Made by a program: the position numbers and the translations under genes
Assembly (NCBI GenBank): GCA_010279815.1
Contig: QEOQ01000226.1
Location: forward strand, 1,343,552-1,407,551
Length of the DNA stretch: 64,000 nucleotides
Reading direction: 5' to 3'
Source: Brachionus plicatilis
Taxonomy: Eukaryota; Rotifera; Eurotatoria; Ploima; Brachionidae
The notes under the pieces: generated by a model
The model's input: only the letters and a program-made list of their open reading frames with translations
Told to the model about the DNA's origin: nothing
The model's database searches: none
Shown here: piece after piece, positions 11,801 to 24,472 of the stretch
How positions within the stretch are numbered: the stretch's first letter is position 1
Layout of the letters: each line of letters opens with the position of its first letter

Positions 11801-13891
11801 TACAAAGATTGTCAGTTGTTAAAAAGTTTTAAAAGATAAGTAATTAAATTAGAAATATATAAAAAAGCAAATCTCATAAAAAATCATTCTTAATCTTTTT
11901 TGGTTAAAAGACTGATACGGATTTCAAATACTTATTCTAAAGAACGGATCCAGATTTAAATATTTTTTCTATTTTAGCAAATAAAAAAGAAATTGACTAA
12001 ATCATATAAAAAGGGTATTTAAAATTTGAAGAATACTTTTAACTTAAGTATATCTTTAGTTATATTTTTTTCTCAAATACATTTTGGATACAAATTATAA
12101 ATGATATAGATATTTTTTTAAAAACATTTGATAACAGTCCCTGTGAAGTTAAAAAACCTAAATTTTTGATTATAGCCACTTTTAGACTCTGGGGGCCCTA
12201 TTTATATATTGCTAAATGAGATATACATATTATTATACCAGATTCTGGAAAAATTCCTTTCTATCAATAAGAATTATTAATTGAGAAATATATAAAAAAA
12301 ATATATATTTTTTGTTTTATCTGGATTTTTTTATTTACAATAAAAGAAAATAACTTTTATTCAGTATCAGGATGCTTATATAATCCTAGAATTGAATTAT
12401 TTAAAACAAATATATTTAGTTTTAATATTTTTTATCATTTGGATTTCTATCCAAATTAACCCATGTACTTTTAAAAATTAGCTGTAAATATAAAAAAAAT
12501 AAATAATATTTTGTTGAAGCTCAGTCAAAATTAAATAAAGATTTTCATTGAAAATTCTATTAGAAATTCGATGCGGATCCGTGTTTTAGTTCTAACTAAA
12601 ATCCGTAAAAATGATGCGTCTTTAGGTACCAGAAATCCAAATCCGTCTTTTAGGTATAACCTCTTTTTTTTTTAAAAATTAAAAAAATTTTTGTAATAAA
12701 TTTTATCTGAAATTTCAATTCGTCTATCTCTGGAAAATTATTTTGTTATTTGCCATTCTTATGTTATAATTAAATTTTGTTTAAAATTTTCTCTTACTTC
12801 TATTGAAATATTTAATTATTTTAAAAAATAATTAAACGAACTTTTTCACTTTATAACTTTGTTCAAATATTTAGTATAATTGAATTATTGTATTATTATT
12901 GTACGAGTATTGGTTTAAATAAATTAATAGTTAGATTTACTTTGCAAATTATCTGCAGATAGTCATTTTCATCGCCTTGAAAATTCTCGCTGGTTAGAAC
13001 TTGGACACACTTTTTTTGCCAATATTCCCATTTTGCTTTGAACTCAAACAAACTCAAATGTCCATGTGTCTTAAATTTAGAAGAAAAAATATAAAATTTT
13101 TTTGATTGATTTTTTTATTACCGATAAATTTGGCATGGTATGAAGTAGCTCTTTAATTGATTTAAGCACGGGTGCTTTTTCAATCGGGTAGAATGATAAT
13201 AAATGTCTGGCAGTTTCAATTCTTCCTTGAACGACAGCCATTAAAACCTAAAGATCAATTAAATTTTGTTTTTTAAATAAAAATAATCTATCTTTATACA
13301 CAAATCCAGTATTTTTCATCTAGATATAAATTCTGAGGGTTTTCACTATTTGACGAGAAAATGTTTTGAATCATCGGGTCTATGTTGTTGGTAGTGCGAT
13401 ACCATTCTTGTAAATCGTTTAGTAGTGTTCCAGCTAAATTTTTATTAAGGCTTAATGGTGTCTTATTAAAATAAAGTAGTTACATGGTGATGATTTTATG
13501 AAAATTATTTGACAAAGCTTCCAAACTTGAAGCAAAATTTGAAATTTTTCTTGATTTTCATTCTGGTCACTTATAATTCGAAGTTCATTTTCAATTATGT
13601 CGATATATTTTTGATTTGCCTCAAGGCATCTAGAAAAATAGTTTGAAAAATGACCATTTATCAATTTTAAATTATTTACTGATCGCTTAAATTCACAGTT
13701 TCTGTTTTTATGGTGTCTGATTGGGAATTTGTCTCCAAATTTTGGTGCAAGTCATTGAAAACCTCTTTTAGACCAAAAATTAGTACAAGTTAAGAATTTT
13801 GGGGTAAGCTACCTCTGCATTGACTTATAACCCGGCGCCACGAAGGGTCTGTAAATATTTTATAAGAGGATAAGTGAGCTATTTGATCCAT
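8820..13891 (-). CDS. NUP85: Nucleoporin NUP85 homologue, nine exons, complete
   Basis: Exons in transcript order: 13891-13813, 13764-13680, 13629-13484, 13433-13300, about 13247-13122, 13069-12941, 10130-9317, 9252-9083, 9035-8820. All introns are GT-AG and every phase joins, giving about 632 residues from ATG 13891 to TAA 8820 (vertebrate NUP85 is about 650). The family is recognised from the order of conserved blocks: TDPSWRRVI near the start, QVWKLCQIIFI, VVQGRIETARHLL, LLHTMPNLS, FNNWYYMLISYLSYSNPT, YIEAYLERIPLTD, LKSGLYGTALSWNAKIKD, YSERLMFLNKYREFY. NUP85 is an alpha-solenoid scaffold protein of the Y-complex (NUP107-160) at the nuclear pore. The intron at 9036-9082 is only 47 bp, whereas the one at 10131-12940 is 2.8 kb and repeat-filled. 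No disabling change is seen. Confidence 0.92.
10131..12940 (-). other. Large NUP85 intron
   Basis: A/T-rich and without a convincing ORF. GGTTAAAAGACTGATACGG near 11905 and an inverted, related TCCGTCTTTTAGGTATAACC near 12640 hint at a decayed TIR element of about 750 bp, but the match is patchy. No other structure is seen. Confidence 0.35.
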
Positions 13892-14570
13892 TATTTGATT
13901 TTTAGCAAATAAAAGTTTAAGTAAGAGCGCTTTGAATGATTATAAAATTTCAAATTTTTAATAAATAATTTTTTTTTGTCCTATGAAAAATTAAATTAAC
14001 TTTAACCATATTTTTTTAATTTATCAGAAGATAGTGATTATCTGAAAGCATATACTGAATTTAGATTTTGAATTTTTAAAATTTTTTAGATGACATTTAT
14101 CATAGCAGCATTTTAAAATCCGGAAAAAGTAAAAATTTTGTAAGTTACCTAATTTTACCTTAATTTTTTTAACCGTAAATTTGGAAAAGACAAAATTCCA
14201 AAAAAATTGTAAAATTTTAGCCCTTTCCATAAAAAATGTTATTTACATATAAAACTTAAAAATTTTTATTTATAAAATAAATTTATTTAAAATTTAACTA
14301 TATCAGATAATAAAATAAGAAAAATAAATACAAAAAAAATTGACAGTTTTTTTTAATTCTAAGTAAATAAATAGTACTTTTATAATTTTTAGACTCATAT
14401 TTAAAACTTCATTTTATTTATTTATTTTTTTAAAATCAACCTCCTTAAAGAAGAAGTAAAATAAGTATAAATAATAATCACATAAAAATTCATACATAAG
14501 GATGTGTTCAAATCACCTTAATTTGTATTTTATTCTAGCAAATATCGATTTTTTCATTTTTTTTATATAC
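13892..14570. other. NUP85 upstream flank
   Basis: A/T-rich sequence without recognisable genes; the frame at 14024-14230 is low-complexity. The NUP85 promoter should lie here, but no motif can be named. Confidence 0.4.
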
Positions 14571-14650
14571 AGCACTGGTTTGCTACAAGGATTTGACGAC
14601 ACTTTACGTAAGTTTTCACCATTTTACGTTAAAAAATATACTCAAACTCA
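14571..14650. mobile_element. Solo end of an ACGTAA-type element
   Basis: TA is followed by CAGCACTGGTTTGCTACAAG, then TTTACGTAAG and TTTTACGTTAAAA. This is the same layout (TA, CAG end, ACGTAA words) as the complete elements at 1975 and 48121. No matching right end was found downstream. Confidence 0.45.
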
Positions 14651-14949
14651 ATTTTTTTTAATATTTCCATAAAGGAAAAATTTTTTTATTTTACCTATAA
14701 TTTTTATGAGGTAAAAAATCGTAAAAGTCTACTCTATTAAATTTAATTTATTAATTTTACTTTTAAAAATTATTGAGTTCATTTTTTGCAACGAGCCTTT
14801 TTTAAGCCAGTTACTTCTCTTACCCATGCCGTGTTAAAATCTAGTAATTCTGCGTCTATTTGATCAAATAAGCCAAAAAAAATTCAAAAATAACTCCACA
14901 TTTTAAAAATTACTTTTGAAAACAACTAACACATCATTGTCTTTTTTTC

Positions 14950-15830
14950 ATCTATTGACAACCAGAACAAAAAAACTATGATTGTTCTTATTATACTTTT
15001 AAAAAATTTTATTTTTGCTTTAGTCTAGAAAAGACGTCCTTTGTATCCTTTTTGTTTTTTCTCTGTAATAAAGGATGTTCTTTTTATACTTTTAAAAAAT
15101 TTTATTTTTGCTTTAGTCGAGAAAAGACGTCCTTTGTATCCTTTTTGTTTTTTCTATGTAAAAAAGGATGTTCTTTTTGTTATTTTTTATCTCAATAGGA
15201 TTTTTAAGTTAAAGGGTTATTTTCGTTTTAACAAAATAAAAATAAAAGGAGCTTTAGGGAATTCGGGTATTTTGAATTAAGAGAAAGATACAATAGAATA
15301 AAAATTACCTCTTTTCTATACATAGAATTAATAATAAAAATTTTTAATTAAAATTTAAAAAAGGATTTCTATTCTCAACAAAAATAAATATAAATTCTAA
15401 AAAGTACAAAAAGAACATTCTATTTGACTAGAAAAAATCAAAAAGGATAAAAAGTACGTCTTTTCTAGACCAAGGCTTTAGATAAATTCTTTAAAGTACA
15501 AAAAGTACATCCTTTATGGGTAGAAACAAACTTTGAATTAAAATAAAAATTACAAAAAGAACATTCTTTTTGAGTGTAAAAAGTCAAAAAGGATAAAAAG
15601 AACGTCTATTTTAGACTAAGACTTTGATTGAAAAATAAAAAGTACAAAAAGAACATTCTTTTTGAGTGAAAAAAGTCAGAAAGGATAAAAAGTACGTATA
15701 TTTTAGACTAAACTTTAATTGAAAAATAAAAAGTACAAAAAGAACATTCTTTTTGAGTGTAAAAAGTCAAAAAGGATAAAAAGTAGGTCTATTATAAAGT
15801 ACAGTCAATTTTTAAAAGAACATCCTTTCA
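14950..15830. repeat. Inverted array of units of about 90 bp forming a large hairpin
   Basis: The left half has two direct units (starting near 14997 and 15089, period 92) containing AGAAAAGACGTCCTTTGTAT and AAAGGATGTTCTTTTT. The right half (15401-15800) has about five units of the same sequence in inverse orientation, with AAAGTACAAAAAGAACATTC at about 15401, 15492, 15547, 15639 and 15729. The open frame inside the left half simply reads the repeat. Interpreted as a foldback minisatellite array. Confidence 0.75.
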
Positions 15831-16236
15831 TAATAGAGAGGATATATAAGCCCCCTTTGTCAATAGGTCTCTAAAAAATTTAATAGCTTTTTAAAATCTT
15901 TAAAGGGATGAGATGATGGTTGGATGAGTATTTTTAAAATTTGTCTATGGAAAATATAAAGTTTTTAAACTGCATCAAGATAACAATCCAAAAAACAAAT
16001 CAGAGAAAAAAATTATATTAATTATATTAAGTTAAGAATAATTAATTATTTTATAATTATTAATTATATTATTTTACGTAGATTAAGGTTATTTTACGTA
16101 AAAAAACGTTATTTACCGTTAGTTATCGTAATTTTTAAGGATTGTTCCAATAATTATTCAAAAATATTTATATTGATTTTTTGAAAAAATTAAACAACAT
16201 AAATTATAATAAATTAACACCTTCCAATTGTTGAAA

Positions 16237-17064
16237 ATGGAGAGTATCATCCAAGCGGTCACTGTGCCGCCGTGGAGAGGTCTTGGTCAGGGCCAACACA
16301 GCGACGTTCATAAGAAAATATCGGAGTATATAAAATCGGTTCAAACGGTTCTGGAAAGCTTGGCTAATAAAGTAAAAGATTTGGAGAATGAAAATGTTGA
16401 ATTGAAAAAACAAAACGAAGACTTTAAACAACAACTAAAAAATAGAACGAACTCGAGTCCGGAAGAGTCTGCTATGAGATGGGATAATTTTCTTAAAAAG
16501 GGAAACAAAGTGAATAGTAGCCAGGAAGAGGTGATGTTGTTTGAAAAAGTTATAGACGAGTCGAGAGCGCGCATGGAGAAGGAAAATAACATAGTTATAA
16601 GTGGTGTACCATTGCTAGTTGATAACGGTGAGAATAGTATTACGGACGTGGATTTGGTGTTGAATATATTGGAGGAAATCGGAATTCAAAATCCAAGGAC
16701 GAAAATGCGAAGAGTATCTAGGCTTAAAAAAAATCCGCAGTTGACCAACACTAAACCACCTCCCCTAATCGTTGAACTATGTGACAAAGATACAAAACTA
16801 CGAGTATTAAATGGTGCTAAGAATCTAAAGGATAGTGAGTCGTTTAACAAATGTTTCATTAATCCGGACTTGACAAGAAACGAACTTGCGATTGAGATTG
16901 AGCTAAGAAAGAGAAGAAATTTAGAGAATAGTAAACTAGATCAAGGCGACGGGAGGCTCAAGTACGGTGAGCTTCAGGATGGGACAAAATTTTATTGGGG
17001 TGTCAGATTTGGTAAGCTCTGTCGTATCAACAAGGATACTAAAAGAGCCTTACCATCCCAATAA
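16237..17064 (+). CDS. LINE ORF1 protein
   Basis: The ATG at 16237 gives 275 residues. Residues about 35-75 form a predicted coiled coil (heptad-like LESLANKVKDLENENVELKK). The second half contains NNIVISGVP, then PPPLIVELCDKD and FINPDLTRNE, a pattern common in ORF1 products of jockey/CR1-type LINEs. Such proteins bind the element RNA and act as chaperones in the ribonucleoprotein particle. The frame is intact. The last 86 bp overlap the start of ORF2, which is in another frame, a normal LINE arrangement. No Cys-rich knuckle is seen. Confidence 0.75.
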   Translation: MESIIQAVTVPPWRGLGQGQHSDVHKKISEYIKSVQTVLESLANKVKDLENENVELKKQNEDFKQQLKNRTNSSPEESAMRWDNFLKKGNKVNSSQEEVMLFEKVIDESRARMEKENNIVISGVPLLVDNGENSITDVDLVLNILEEIGIQNPRTKMRRVSRLKKNPQLTNTKPPPLIVELCDKDTKLRVLNGAKNLKDSESFNKCFINPDLTRNELAIEIELRKRRNLENSKLDQGDGRLKYGELQDGTKFYWGVRFGKLCRINKDTKRALPSQ

Positions 17065-19795
17065 AACATTAGAAACAAGTCGTGGCAAAAACGGAAGCGG
17101 CAATTCTAGTCTCAATTGTTTATACACCAACGCCACTTCGCTAGACAATAAATCGGACGATTTTATCTCATTGATAAACACCAAGGAATTTCCACACCTT
17201 TTAATGATAACTGAGACATGGTTTAATCAAAAGTCTATTAAAATTATACCAAATTACACGCTTTTCCACAAAGATAGAGAACAAGTTATCGGAGGTGGGG
17301 TCGCAATATATATTAGAAATGACATACAAGCTCTTGAAGTGGCTGAAGATGGGCTAGTACAGGTGGTTGGTGAACAAATTTGGTGTAAAATCGTAACAGA
17401 TATGGACTCTTTACTTATAGGTTGTATTTACCGACCACCGTACTCAAATTATGAGATCTTGGACGAGATTAATAGTACTATAGCTTTAGCTAAAAAATTG
17501 GTGAAAGAGAAAAAGTACACTGGATTACTCATTGCCGGAGACTTTAATTTCCCGAAGATAAGTTGGAACAACATGCATGGATTGGTTGAAGGCAAGAGTA
17601 ACGCTGGAGTCCTAAGCGATAAGTTTATCACTAATTTGGAGGATAATTTCCTTGTTCAGCACGTACAAGAATCTACATTTGGTAATAAAATTTTAGACTT
17701 GGTTTTGACTGACAATCCTGATAACGTCTATTCGGTTAATATTGGTCCTCATCTAGGTACAACTACAAAAAATAAATTGCATTCGGTACTCAGTTGGGAT
17801 TATTTGCTTAAGGGTAAACCAAAGTTAAAATTTTAAATAAAATATTATATAACAAAGGCGACTATGAATCTTTGGAAAAATATCTTTGGACAAGGATCAC
17901 TGAAATGGTTGGTCACGATTCGGACTCAATGTTCAATTGCTTATTATCTATATTCCTTGATGGTGTTTCTAAATTTATTCCAAATTTATCTTTATCCGAA
18001 AAAAACATTACTACTAGAACAAACCCCAAGTGGTTCAACAAAAATATAAAAAAGTGGACTAATTTGAAATACAAAGGGTTCATTGTCACTCGTATATTTT
18101 CCAAAAATCAAGCCATCAATGAATTATATAACAGAATTTGTAGAATAGTAAAAAAGGAAGTGAGTAATGCGAAGTTATGCTATGAATCGAACATTATAAA
18201 AGGCTGTAAAAACCACCCTAAACGTATTTTCTCATATATTAACTCTCAAAAAAATAGTAGAGATGGAATACGTTCACTGAAAGATGAGATGGGAAACTTA
18301 GTAAACGATAAGCTGATAGTTGCAAATATTTTTAATACGCAGTTTCAAGCGGCTTTTAGTCTTGATGATGGTAAACCACTGCAAGATTTGGTAAAGAAAT
18401 GCGATATTGAATGTATTATAGGCTCTAGTATATTTTCAAAGGCCAATTTTTTCATACATCTGACTAAACTCGATACACATAAAGCACCTGGAGTTGATGG
18501 TATGCACTCACACGTGCTGGTTAAGTGTGTGAACTTTTTTGCAGCCTGTTTGGAGAAAGTTTTCAACGCTTCATTTAGGAGTGGTATAGTACCAAGTGCT
18601 TGGAAAGAGGCCAACATATCTCCAATTTTCAAAAAAGGAAGCCGTTCCGATTTTATTAATTACAGGCCAGTGTCTTTGACTTCGATAGCTAGTAAGTTAA
18701 TGGAACGCATTCTACGGGACTCAATGATGGACCATCTAGTCAGAAATAGCCTCAAAGCGAATGAACAGCACGGCTTTGTAACAAATAAGTCTTGTCTTAC
18801 TAATCTACTGGAGACGTTAGACTCGATTACTGAGGCTCAAAACCGAGGATTCACTTCAGTGATTGTTTTTATGGACTTTGCAAAAGCCTTTGACAAAGTT
18901 CCGCACCGGGCGCTGATCAAAAAGTTGGAACTTTATGGATTTAATTTAAGATTAGTCAGTTGGATAAAAAATTTTTTGAGTGGCCGCAGGCAAAGAGTTG
19001 TTATGGGTGATGCTGTCTCTGACTGGTTAGACGTTCTTAGTGGAGTTCCTCAGGGTTCAGTGTTAGGTCCTTTGCTATTCGTTATATTTATTAATGATAT
19101 GCCATCAATGGTTAAATGTCTTTGCAAGCTATTCGCAGACGATACCAAGTTAATTTCTGTGATCAAGAACTCATTAGATTTGACCAATCTTCAGCAAGAC
19201 ATAGACTCGCTTAGCCATTGGGCTAATGATTGGCTAATGGAATTCAACGATGAAAAATGTAAGGCTATGATTATAAACAATAAACATTTTAGTATTAGCC
19301 TGTCAATGAACAGTAGGGCGCTCGGAATGACTGATAAAGAACGTGATCTTGGGATCGTGCTATGCTCGAATCTAAAATGGAATCGCCAAGCAGCACTTGC
19401 AGCTAATAGAGCTACAATAGTACTGGAACAGTTGAGTAGAACTTTTAATCGTTGGACGGTAAGCACTTTTAAGAAACTTTATATTGCGTTTGTTAGACCT
19501 CACCTGGAATACGCGATCGCAGCCTGGTGCCCCTATACAAAGAAGGACATCAACATTTTGGAAGAAGTTCAGGCAAGGGCAACGAAGCTTGTAAAGTCTA
19601 TTTCTCACCTCACATATGACGAAAAGCTAAAAAAACTAGGGCTAACCACCCTAAAAGTGAGGAGAGAGAGAGGTGATCTTATCGAATATTCTAAATCGAG
19701 TAGTGGATAACTGGAATAGACTACCACCTGACGTATTGGCAGCAACATCAAAAGACAATTTTAAAAAGAAATTGGATGATTTCTTAGCGTCATAA
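16979..19795 (+). pseudogene. LINE ORF2: APE-type endonuclease and reverse transcriptase, with frameshifts
   Basis: Endonuclease part (16979-17836): YTNATSL, MITETWF, IYRPPYSN, AGDFNFPKISW and DLVLTD are the expected APE motifs; the terminal SDH motif is degenerate. The frame ends at 17836, and reverse transcriptase continues in another frame from about 17828, consistent with a one-base loss in an A/T homopolymer near 17830. RT motifs in order: YRPVSLTSIASKLMERIL, VFMDFAKAFDKVPH, LSGVPQGSVLGPLLFVIF, LFADDTKL, LGIVLCSNLKWN. Near 19690 the frame breaks again: DLIEYSKSSSG stops at 19710, whereas the true C-terminus (NRVVDNWNRLPPDVL) reads in another frame to TAA at 19793. Probably an internal deletion. 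The enzyme nicks the target and primes reverse transcription there; this copy cannot. Confidence 0.85.
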
Positions 19796-19914
19796 CAACT
19801 ACAGTTAATCAAAACTTATTATTTTTAGTTTATTTATCTAGTGTTTGTAACTCGTTTTAGCTACCATAGTGAGACTCTTAGTCTCGCTCTACAGGCTAAT
19901 GCCTGTAGTAGCTC

Positions 19915-19943
<29 letters not shown>
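19796..19943 (+). repeat. LINE 3' end: two hairpins and an (ATT)n tail
   Basis: The UTR contains GAGACTCTTAGTCTC and CTACAGGCTAATGCCTGTAG, each a perfect or near-perfect small hairpin, directly followed by about nine ATT units. Such structured ends are recognised by the LINE reverse transcriptase in some families. Confidence 0.7.
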
Positions 19944-19946
<3 letters not shown>

Positions 19947-20046
19947 AACAATTTAAAAATGGTTTTAGATTAAAAAAATGAAAAATTTTTTGAAAAAATT
20001 AATTATGTTTGAGTTTTTTTTTTAAAGAATATATATTTTTATTTAG

Positions 20047-20049
20047 TAT

Positions 20050-20091
<42 letters not shown>

Positions 20092-20450
20092 ATAACTGCG
20101 TGGATCTTATCCACAAAGCTGAGAACGCCTGAGCGTTTTATTTTCAGCTATAGCAGTCCTATACATTTTCTTAAAATTATACAATAATTGAATTGATAAA
20201 TAAGTAATTACACTTAAAAGTAAATGCCAAATAATGAATGATAAACACTAAAAAAGAAAAGAAAAACACAGCTTTGACAAAACTAAAATGGTTCAAGAGA
20301 AACCACAAAATGCTAAAGACAAAATTTTGACTTAAGAAAACAATAAAAAACACTGAATAATATAATAGGTTTTTTTTTTAAATTAGTTTAAATTAGTTTT
20401 GACTCGTTCGATTCCAGCCATTTGTCTAGCTTTATTTAATTGATCGTTTT
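20047..20450 (-). mobile_element. 5'-truncated LINE tail with (TAC)n, minus orientation
   Basis: On the minus strand, CGCTCAGGCG and GTGGATAAGATCCAC hairpins precede about 14 TAC units (plus-strand TAG at 20050-20091). Comparison with the duplicated copy near 28080-28140, which lacks this block, shows it to be an insertion. Its inner boundary (about 20450) is approximate. Confidence 0.6.
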
Positions 20451-20807
20451 ATGTTTGAAAATTTCAAAAATAGAAATTTTTTTATTATTTTTCTAAATTT
20501 TCTTGGCATTAATTTTTTTATTTGATTACAATAAGAGGACAGTAAGATCTTTTAATTATAATAATTTAGAAGCTCCTTTCAGAGCCAGTTTTGTACTCCA
20601 AATAACCAAAATAATTTTTGTATACACTAAAAAAAAACTATGCAAAAACCATCTACAAAGAGATATCACGACTCTAGAAAAAATTCAGCATAGAGTTTCA
20701 AATTAAAAAAATTAATCTCTGAATATTTTAAATTTTTTGTTATAGTTCATTTATTTTTCATGATTAATTTCTAAAATTGAAAAATATAACAACTTGAAAA
20801 GTTAATT

Positions 20808-23800
20808 TCACATATTATGACAATTGAGATTATCCAAATGATCTCGTAAAAAATTACAATAAAAAAACATGTTCATTGGCAAGTCTATTCTTTCTCTTTG
20901 CAAATACCATTTTTCCATGCATTGATAAGAAATCGGATCAAAATCCAACAAAAATTTATTAACAACAAAATGATGTCTGCTGACCATTTCTGGCAAATCT
21001 TCGATAGAAAACACACAAACACCGTGACGCCATTTTCCTTTGCACTTATATTCGCCACCCCAGCCAGCAAATCTTGCCAAAGTTTCTATTCTTTCTTTAT
21101 TTGCAATATCTTTAAAAAAATAATTGAAATTTTATCCTATAAAATTAACTATTTGTATTCATTAATAAACTAGAATTACCTTTGAATCCACTTTCAGTAA
21201 AATGTTGAGTATTAAATTGAAGTGTTGACCAAAACCTGAAATCAACAAAATAATTATAGAATTAACCAATTTATTAGATTTTTAAGACATGTCGCATTTT
21301 TATTTTGTTACATTACATAACTTGAAAATTCTAGTTAATATTTTTTAATTTCACTTTATTCTATTCAAAAAAAAATTAATATTATTTTATTTTTTATTTT
21401 AAAAGCTCTGCATTTTTGAAAATTGAATTTTGTTGAAAATATTTTTTAAAAAATTTAATCTAAAATATATAATTAGACAATCGTGATGCATGTTATTGTT
21501 TTAAAATAATTTGAGGGAATCATCAACCTATTCAGAATGAATTTAAATTTTCTTTTGAGTGAAGATATTAGAAGAATTACAAAAATTATTAAAATATCAA
21601 AAAATATAATTAAATTAAGCTATTAATACCGTAATACTGAAATAATTAAAGCTGTTATCCGAGTGCACCTAAAGGTAATTTTTGGTCTAGTCAATAGTAA
21701 ATTAAAGAAAGGTTTTTAGACAATTTTGAACTTCCCAAAGATCACGGCTCTTAAATTATTATTTAAATAAAAAATATTTTAAATTAAAATTTTTTTAATT
21801 TTTTATTTTTATTTAATCTGAACGAGATTTAACTCGGCACAGATAAACAAATAAATAAAAAAAAATCACCCTAACCCAACATGAAACAAAAAATTTTCAC
21901 TAGATTCTATAAAAAAAATCAATTAAAATTAACACAGGAAAAAATAATGATCAAATAAAATATCAATATTTTGAGATTTCGTTTTTTTGTCTATGATATT
22001 CCAATTGAAATTATTTTTGCAATTTGTAAATTTATTTTATTTAATTGTTAAAATTCTGCCATCGCTACTTAAATAATTTTAAAGTTGGTTATAGTTGTAA
22101 AGAAATGCAATTTACATGTTAAAACTGGTTAAATTTTAAAGTAATTGAAAATTGAGAATAACAAAAAATTTAATTTTCGATTCTAAATTAACATACAATT
22201 TGATTAAAAATAATCATTTTAATGGCAAATATTTCTTTATATTTTTTTTTAAACTGGACTGTTAAATGAAACAATGCTTGTTTCACCTTTTAAAACTTAC
22301 AGAAATATATATAGTACACTATCCATATTTTTATTAAGATTTTGAATTTTTTATAGGTTTTTTTGTGTGAAAATTCACAATGCCATCAAACGGGTCTAAG
22401 AAAATTAGATCTGTTGAAAAAAAGGTTAAATCAAAAAATTGGTTGAATGTTTGTATCGAAATGAATCAAACTATTTTTTTTAATTTGTTTAAAGACAGTT
22501 CAAAGATCTTTTTTTATAAACCGACAATTAATTTATTTCTTTAAAATAAAAAATGAAAACGTAAAATTAACAATTCAATACCTCAAGATCGTAAAAAAAA
22601 AATTTATTTATATATTTAAAAAGAAGTAAAAGATAATAAATATTCACAAATTATTTTGAAATAAAATATTTTTCAATTTAACATTATTTTATGAATTTTG
22701 ACATAAAAATCATTTTTTTATAAAGTGATTTTCTAATTTCACTTTTTGAATAATAAATATTATTTTAGCATACTTTATTTAAATTTTTTTTTTCAAAAAA
22801 ACTTTTGATTTTCAAGTCTAATTATTGTCTAATTAAATTCATTGCAAAATAAAAAGGTGATTGAAGGATTTTTTTTTAAAATTAAAACAAAAATTCATAA
22901 ATTAAACTTAATTCAAAAGATTTGTTTACTTAATTTTTTTAAAACATGCTTTTAGAGTCAATCCTTTGTCCATAAATTAACTAAAAGAATTAAAAGAAAA
23001 AAATAAATACATAAATACCATTCATCAGGGCTCCATGTGTCTTTTGACCATTCAACCAGGTCTTTCGTTTTCTGATCATACAAGGCATATTGAGCGAATT
23101 TACGGCTAATTACAATGTACGCGTATCCTTTCACTATTTTAAAGTTGTGTGGTGGATCACCTTTTTTTTCATTTGTTGGATGTAATTTATTATCTTTGGC
23201 AACCCATTTTTTCATAATCCTAGCCATACTAAATTTTTTGATAATCTCTATTTCATTCGAACCATTGTATACTCGTAGGATCTTCTTAATCTCTTTGTTG
23301 GTTCTCAGTGGAAATTCAGTGCTTGCTAAATTCATGAAATACTTCCAAGCTACATATTTTTTATTTATAAAATTTTGATGATTGTTTATCAATTTTTTTA
23401 AATTAAACAAGTCATTTAGACAATTAAGATCTGCCTGAAGTCTGTCAAAGCTAGCGTAAAAAACATTCTCTAATCTTGAAGTAATGAATACATTGTCAAA
23501 ACAATCTGCTATTGATTTAATGGACTCCTTGAACACTGAGCTTGACTTGGAGTCTATGTGAATGCAATAAATATTTTGAGGATGATAAATCAATCTGAGA
23601 AGTCTTTCGAGCTGTTCTGTGTCTTTGTGAGCCACTATTGAGTAGGCAATTGGAAATGAGCTGTTTTCTTTCAGCTCAAAACGATCATATTGTCGAATTT
23701 TTCTGAAAAGTGAACAAAATTTTTGGTCAAATATAAAGTTGCGGTCATTCAGCAATTTAATGTTTCCATTAGAATCTCTCAATTTTTTTAAAAGCTCTTT

Positions 23801-24010
23801 TGATTTTTGAATTTCATTTGGGTTCATTTCAAATATTGCATCACAATTAATGTCATACCCAGGCCGAGATACAGCACTAGTCAATACCGTGTACACTTGG
23901 TCATAATTAATCGAATCATCATTTGATAATAGTTTAACAATTATCCAAATTAAAAAAAAAATAACAAAAGTTTTTGCAACAACTTTTTTTTTAACAACAA
24001 TACTAGACAT
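20808..24010 (-). CDS. Beta-1,6-N-acetylglucosaminyltransferase (Core-2/I-branching family), gene A
   Basis: Three exons on the minus strand: 24010-23019, 21235-21180 (56 bp), 21109-20808. They join in frame to 449 residues; family members such as GCNT1 are of similar size. The start is ATG at 24010. Residues about 10-30 form a single hydrophobic anchor (TFVIFFLIWIIVKLL), as expected of a type II Golgi protein. Family blocks: PIAYSIVAHKDTEQLERLL, IYCIHIDSKSS, FYASFDRLQADLNCL, KYFMNLASTEFPLR, GYAYIVISRKFAQYAL, and across the first splice TWSPDEWFWSTLQFN; the last exon has YKCKGKWRHGVCVFSIEDL and NKFLLDFDP. The enzyme transfers GlcNAc in beta-1,6 linkage to O-glycans in the Golgi. Intron 1 is 1.8 kb, intron 2 is 70 bp. 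Substrate specificity cannot be read from sequence. Confidence 0.9.
22380..22520 (+). CDS. Short plus-strand ORF within intron 1 of gene A
   Basis: 46 codons starting MPSNGSKKIRSVEKK, with a basic N-terminus and a less repetitive composition than the surroundings. No domain recognised and no flanking exons found. Could be a chance frame or a relic. Confidence 0.15.
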
Positions 24011-24472
24011 CAATTTTTTAGCTTATTTTTTAAAATGAACAAAAAAAGTGAATTTTTTTTTATACATAAATTTTTTCTAAACTTAAATCTGTTAAAATTG
24101 AATCACATTGAAAAAAAATAAGCTTTTGTTATTAACCTAATTTTACTCAACAAATTATTTTTTAGCAATATTGTCCTTAAATTTTTTTTTTTAATTTTTT
24201 CCCATCTTTTACTTATCTCGTGATCGCTATGGTAATAAAAAAATTTAATTACATAATTTATTTAATTTGTATTGATTAAATTTAGAAAAAAAATAAAATT
24301 TTAATTAACCGTTCTGAATAATAATGAATCATAAAATATTCAATTTTACCTTCAATTGTTTTGTTTAAACAGAAAAAAACACTCATTTAAAATTTAATTT
24401 TATTTTAGAATCAAATAATAAAAATATAAAACTTAGATTAAAAATTTCTAGAGAAAGAAGCCAAATGGTTAC

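Larger units (their letters stand above)
16200..19943 (+). mobile_element. Nearly full-length CR1-like LINE
   Basis: A non-LTR retrotransposon with ORF1 (16237-17064), overlapping ORF2 (endonuclease plus reverse transcriptase, 16979-19795), a short 3' UTR with two small hairpins, and an (ATT)n tail at 19915-19943. The exact 5' end is not visible; an ACGTAA-rich remnant lies just upstream (16070-16140). The clade is suggested by FADDTKL in the RT active site and VPQGSVLGP upstream of it. It lies 860 bp downstream of glycosyltransferase gene A, which is on the opposite strand. Confidence 0.88.

Noticed and set aside
15041..15280. 79-codon plus-strand frame with an internally repeated peptide
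   Set aside because: It reads two units of the 92-bp tandem repeat; periodic units of suitable length keep the frame open by chance.
20046..20092. (TAG)n tract as a regulatory repeat or CRISPR-like array
   Set aside because: It is a simple trinucleotide tail of a LINE; there are no spacers.
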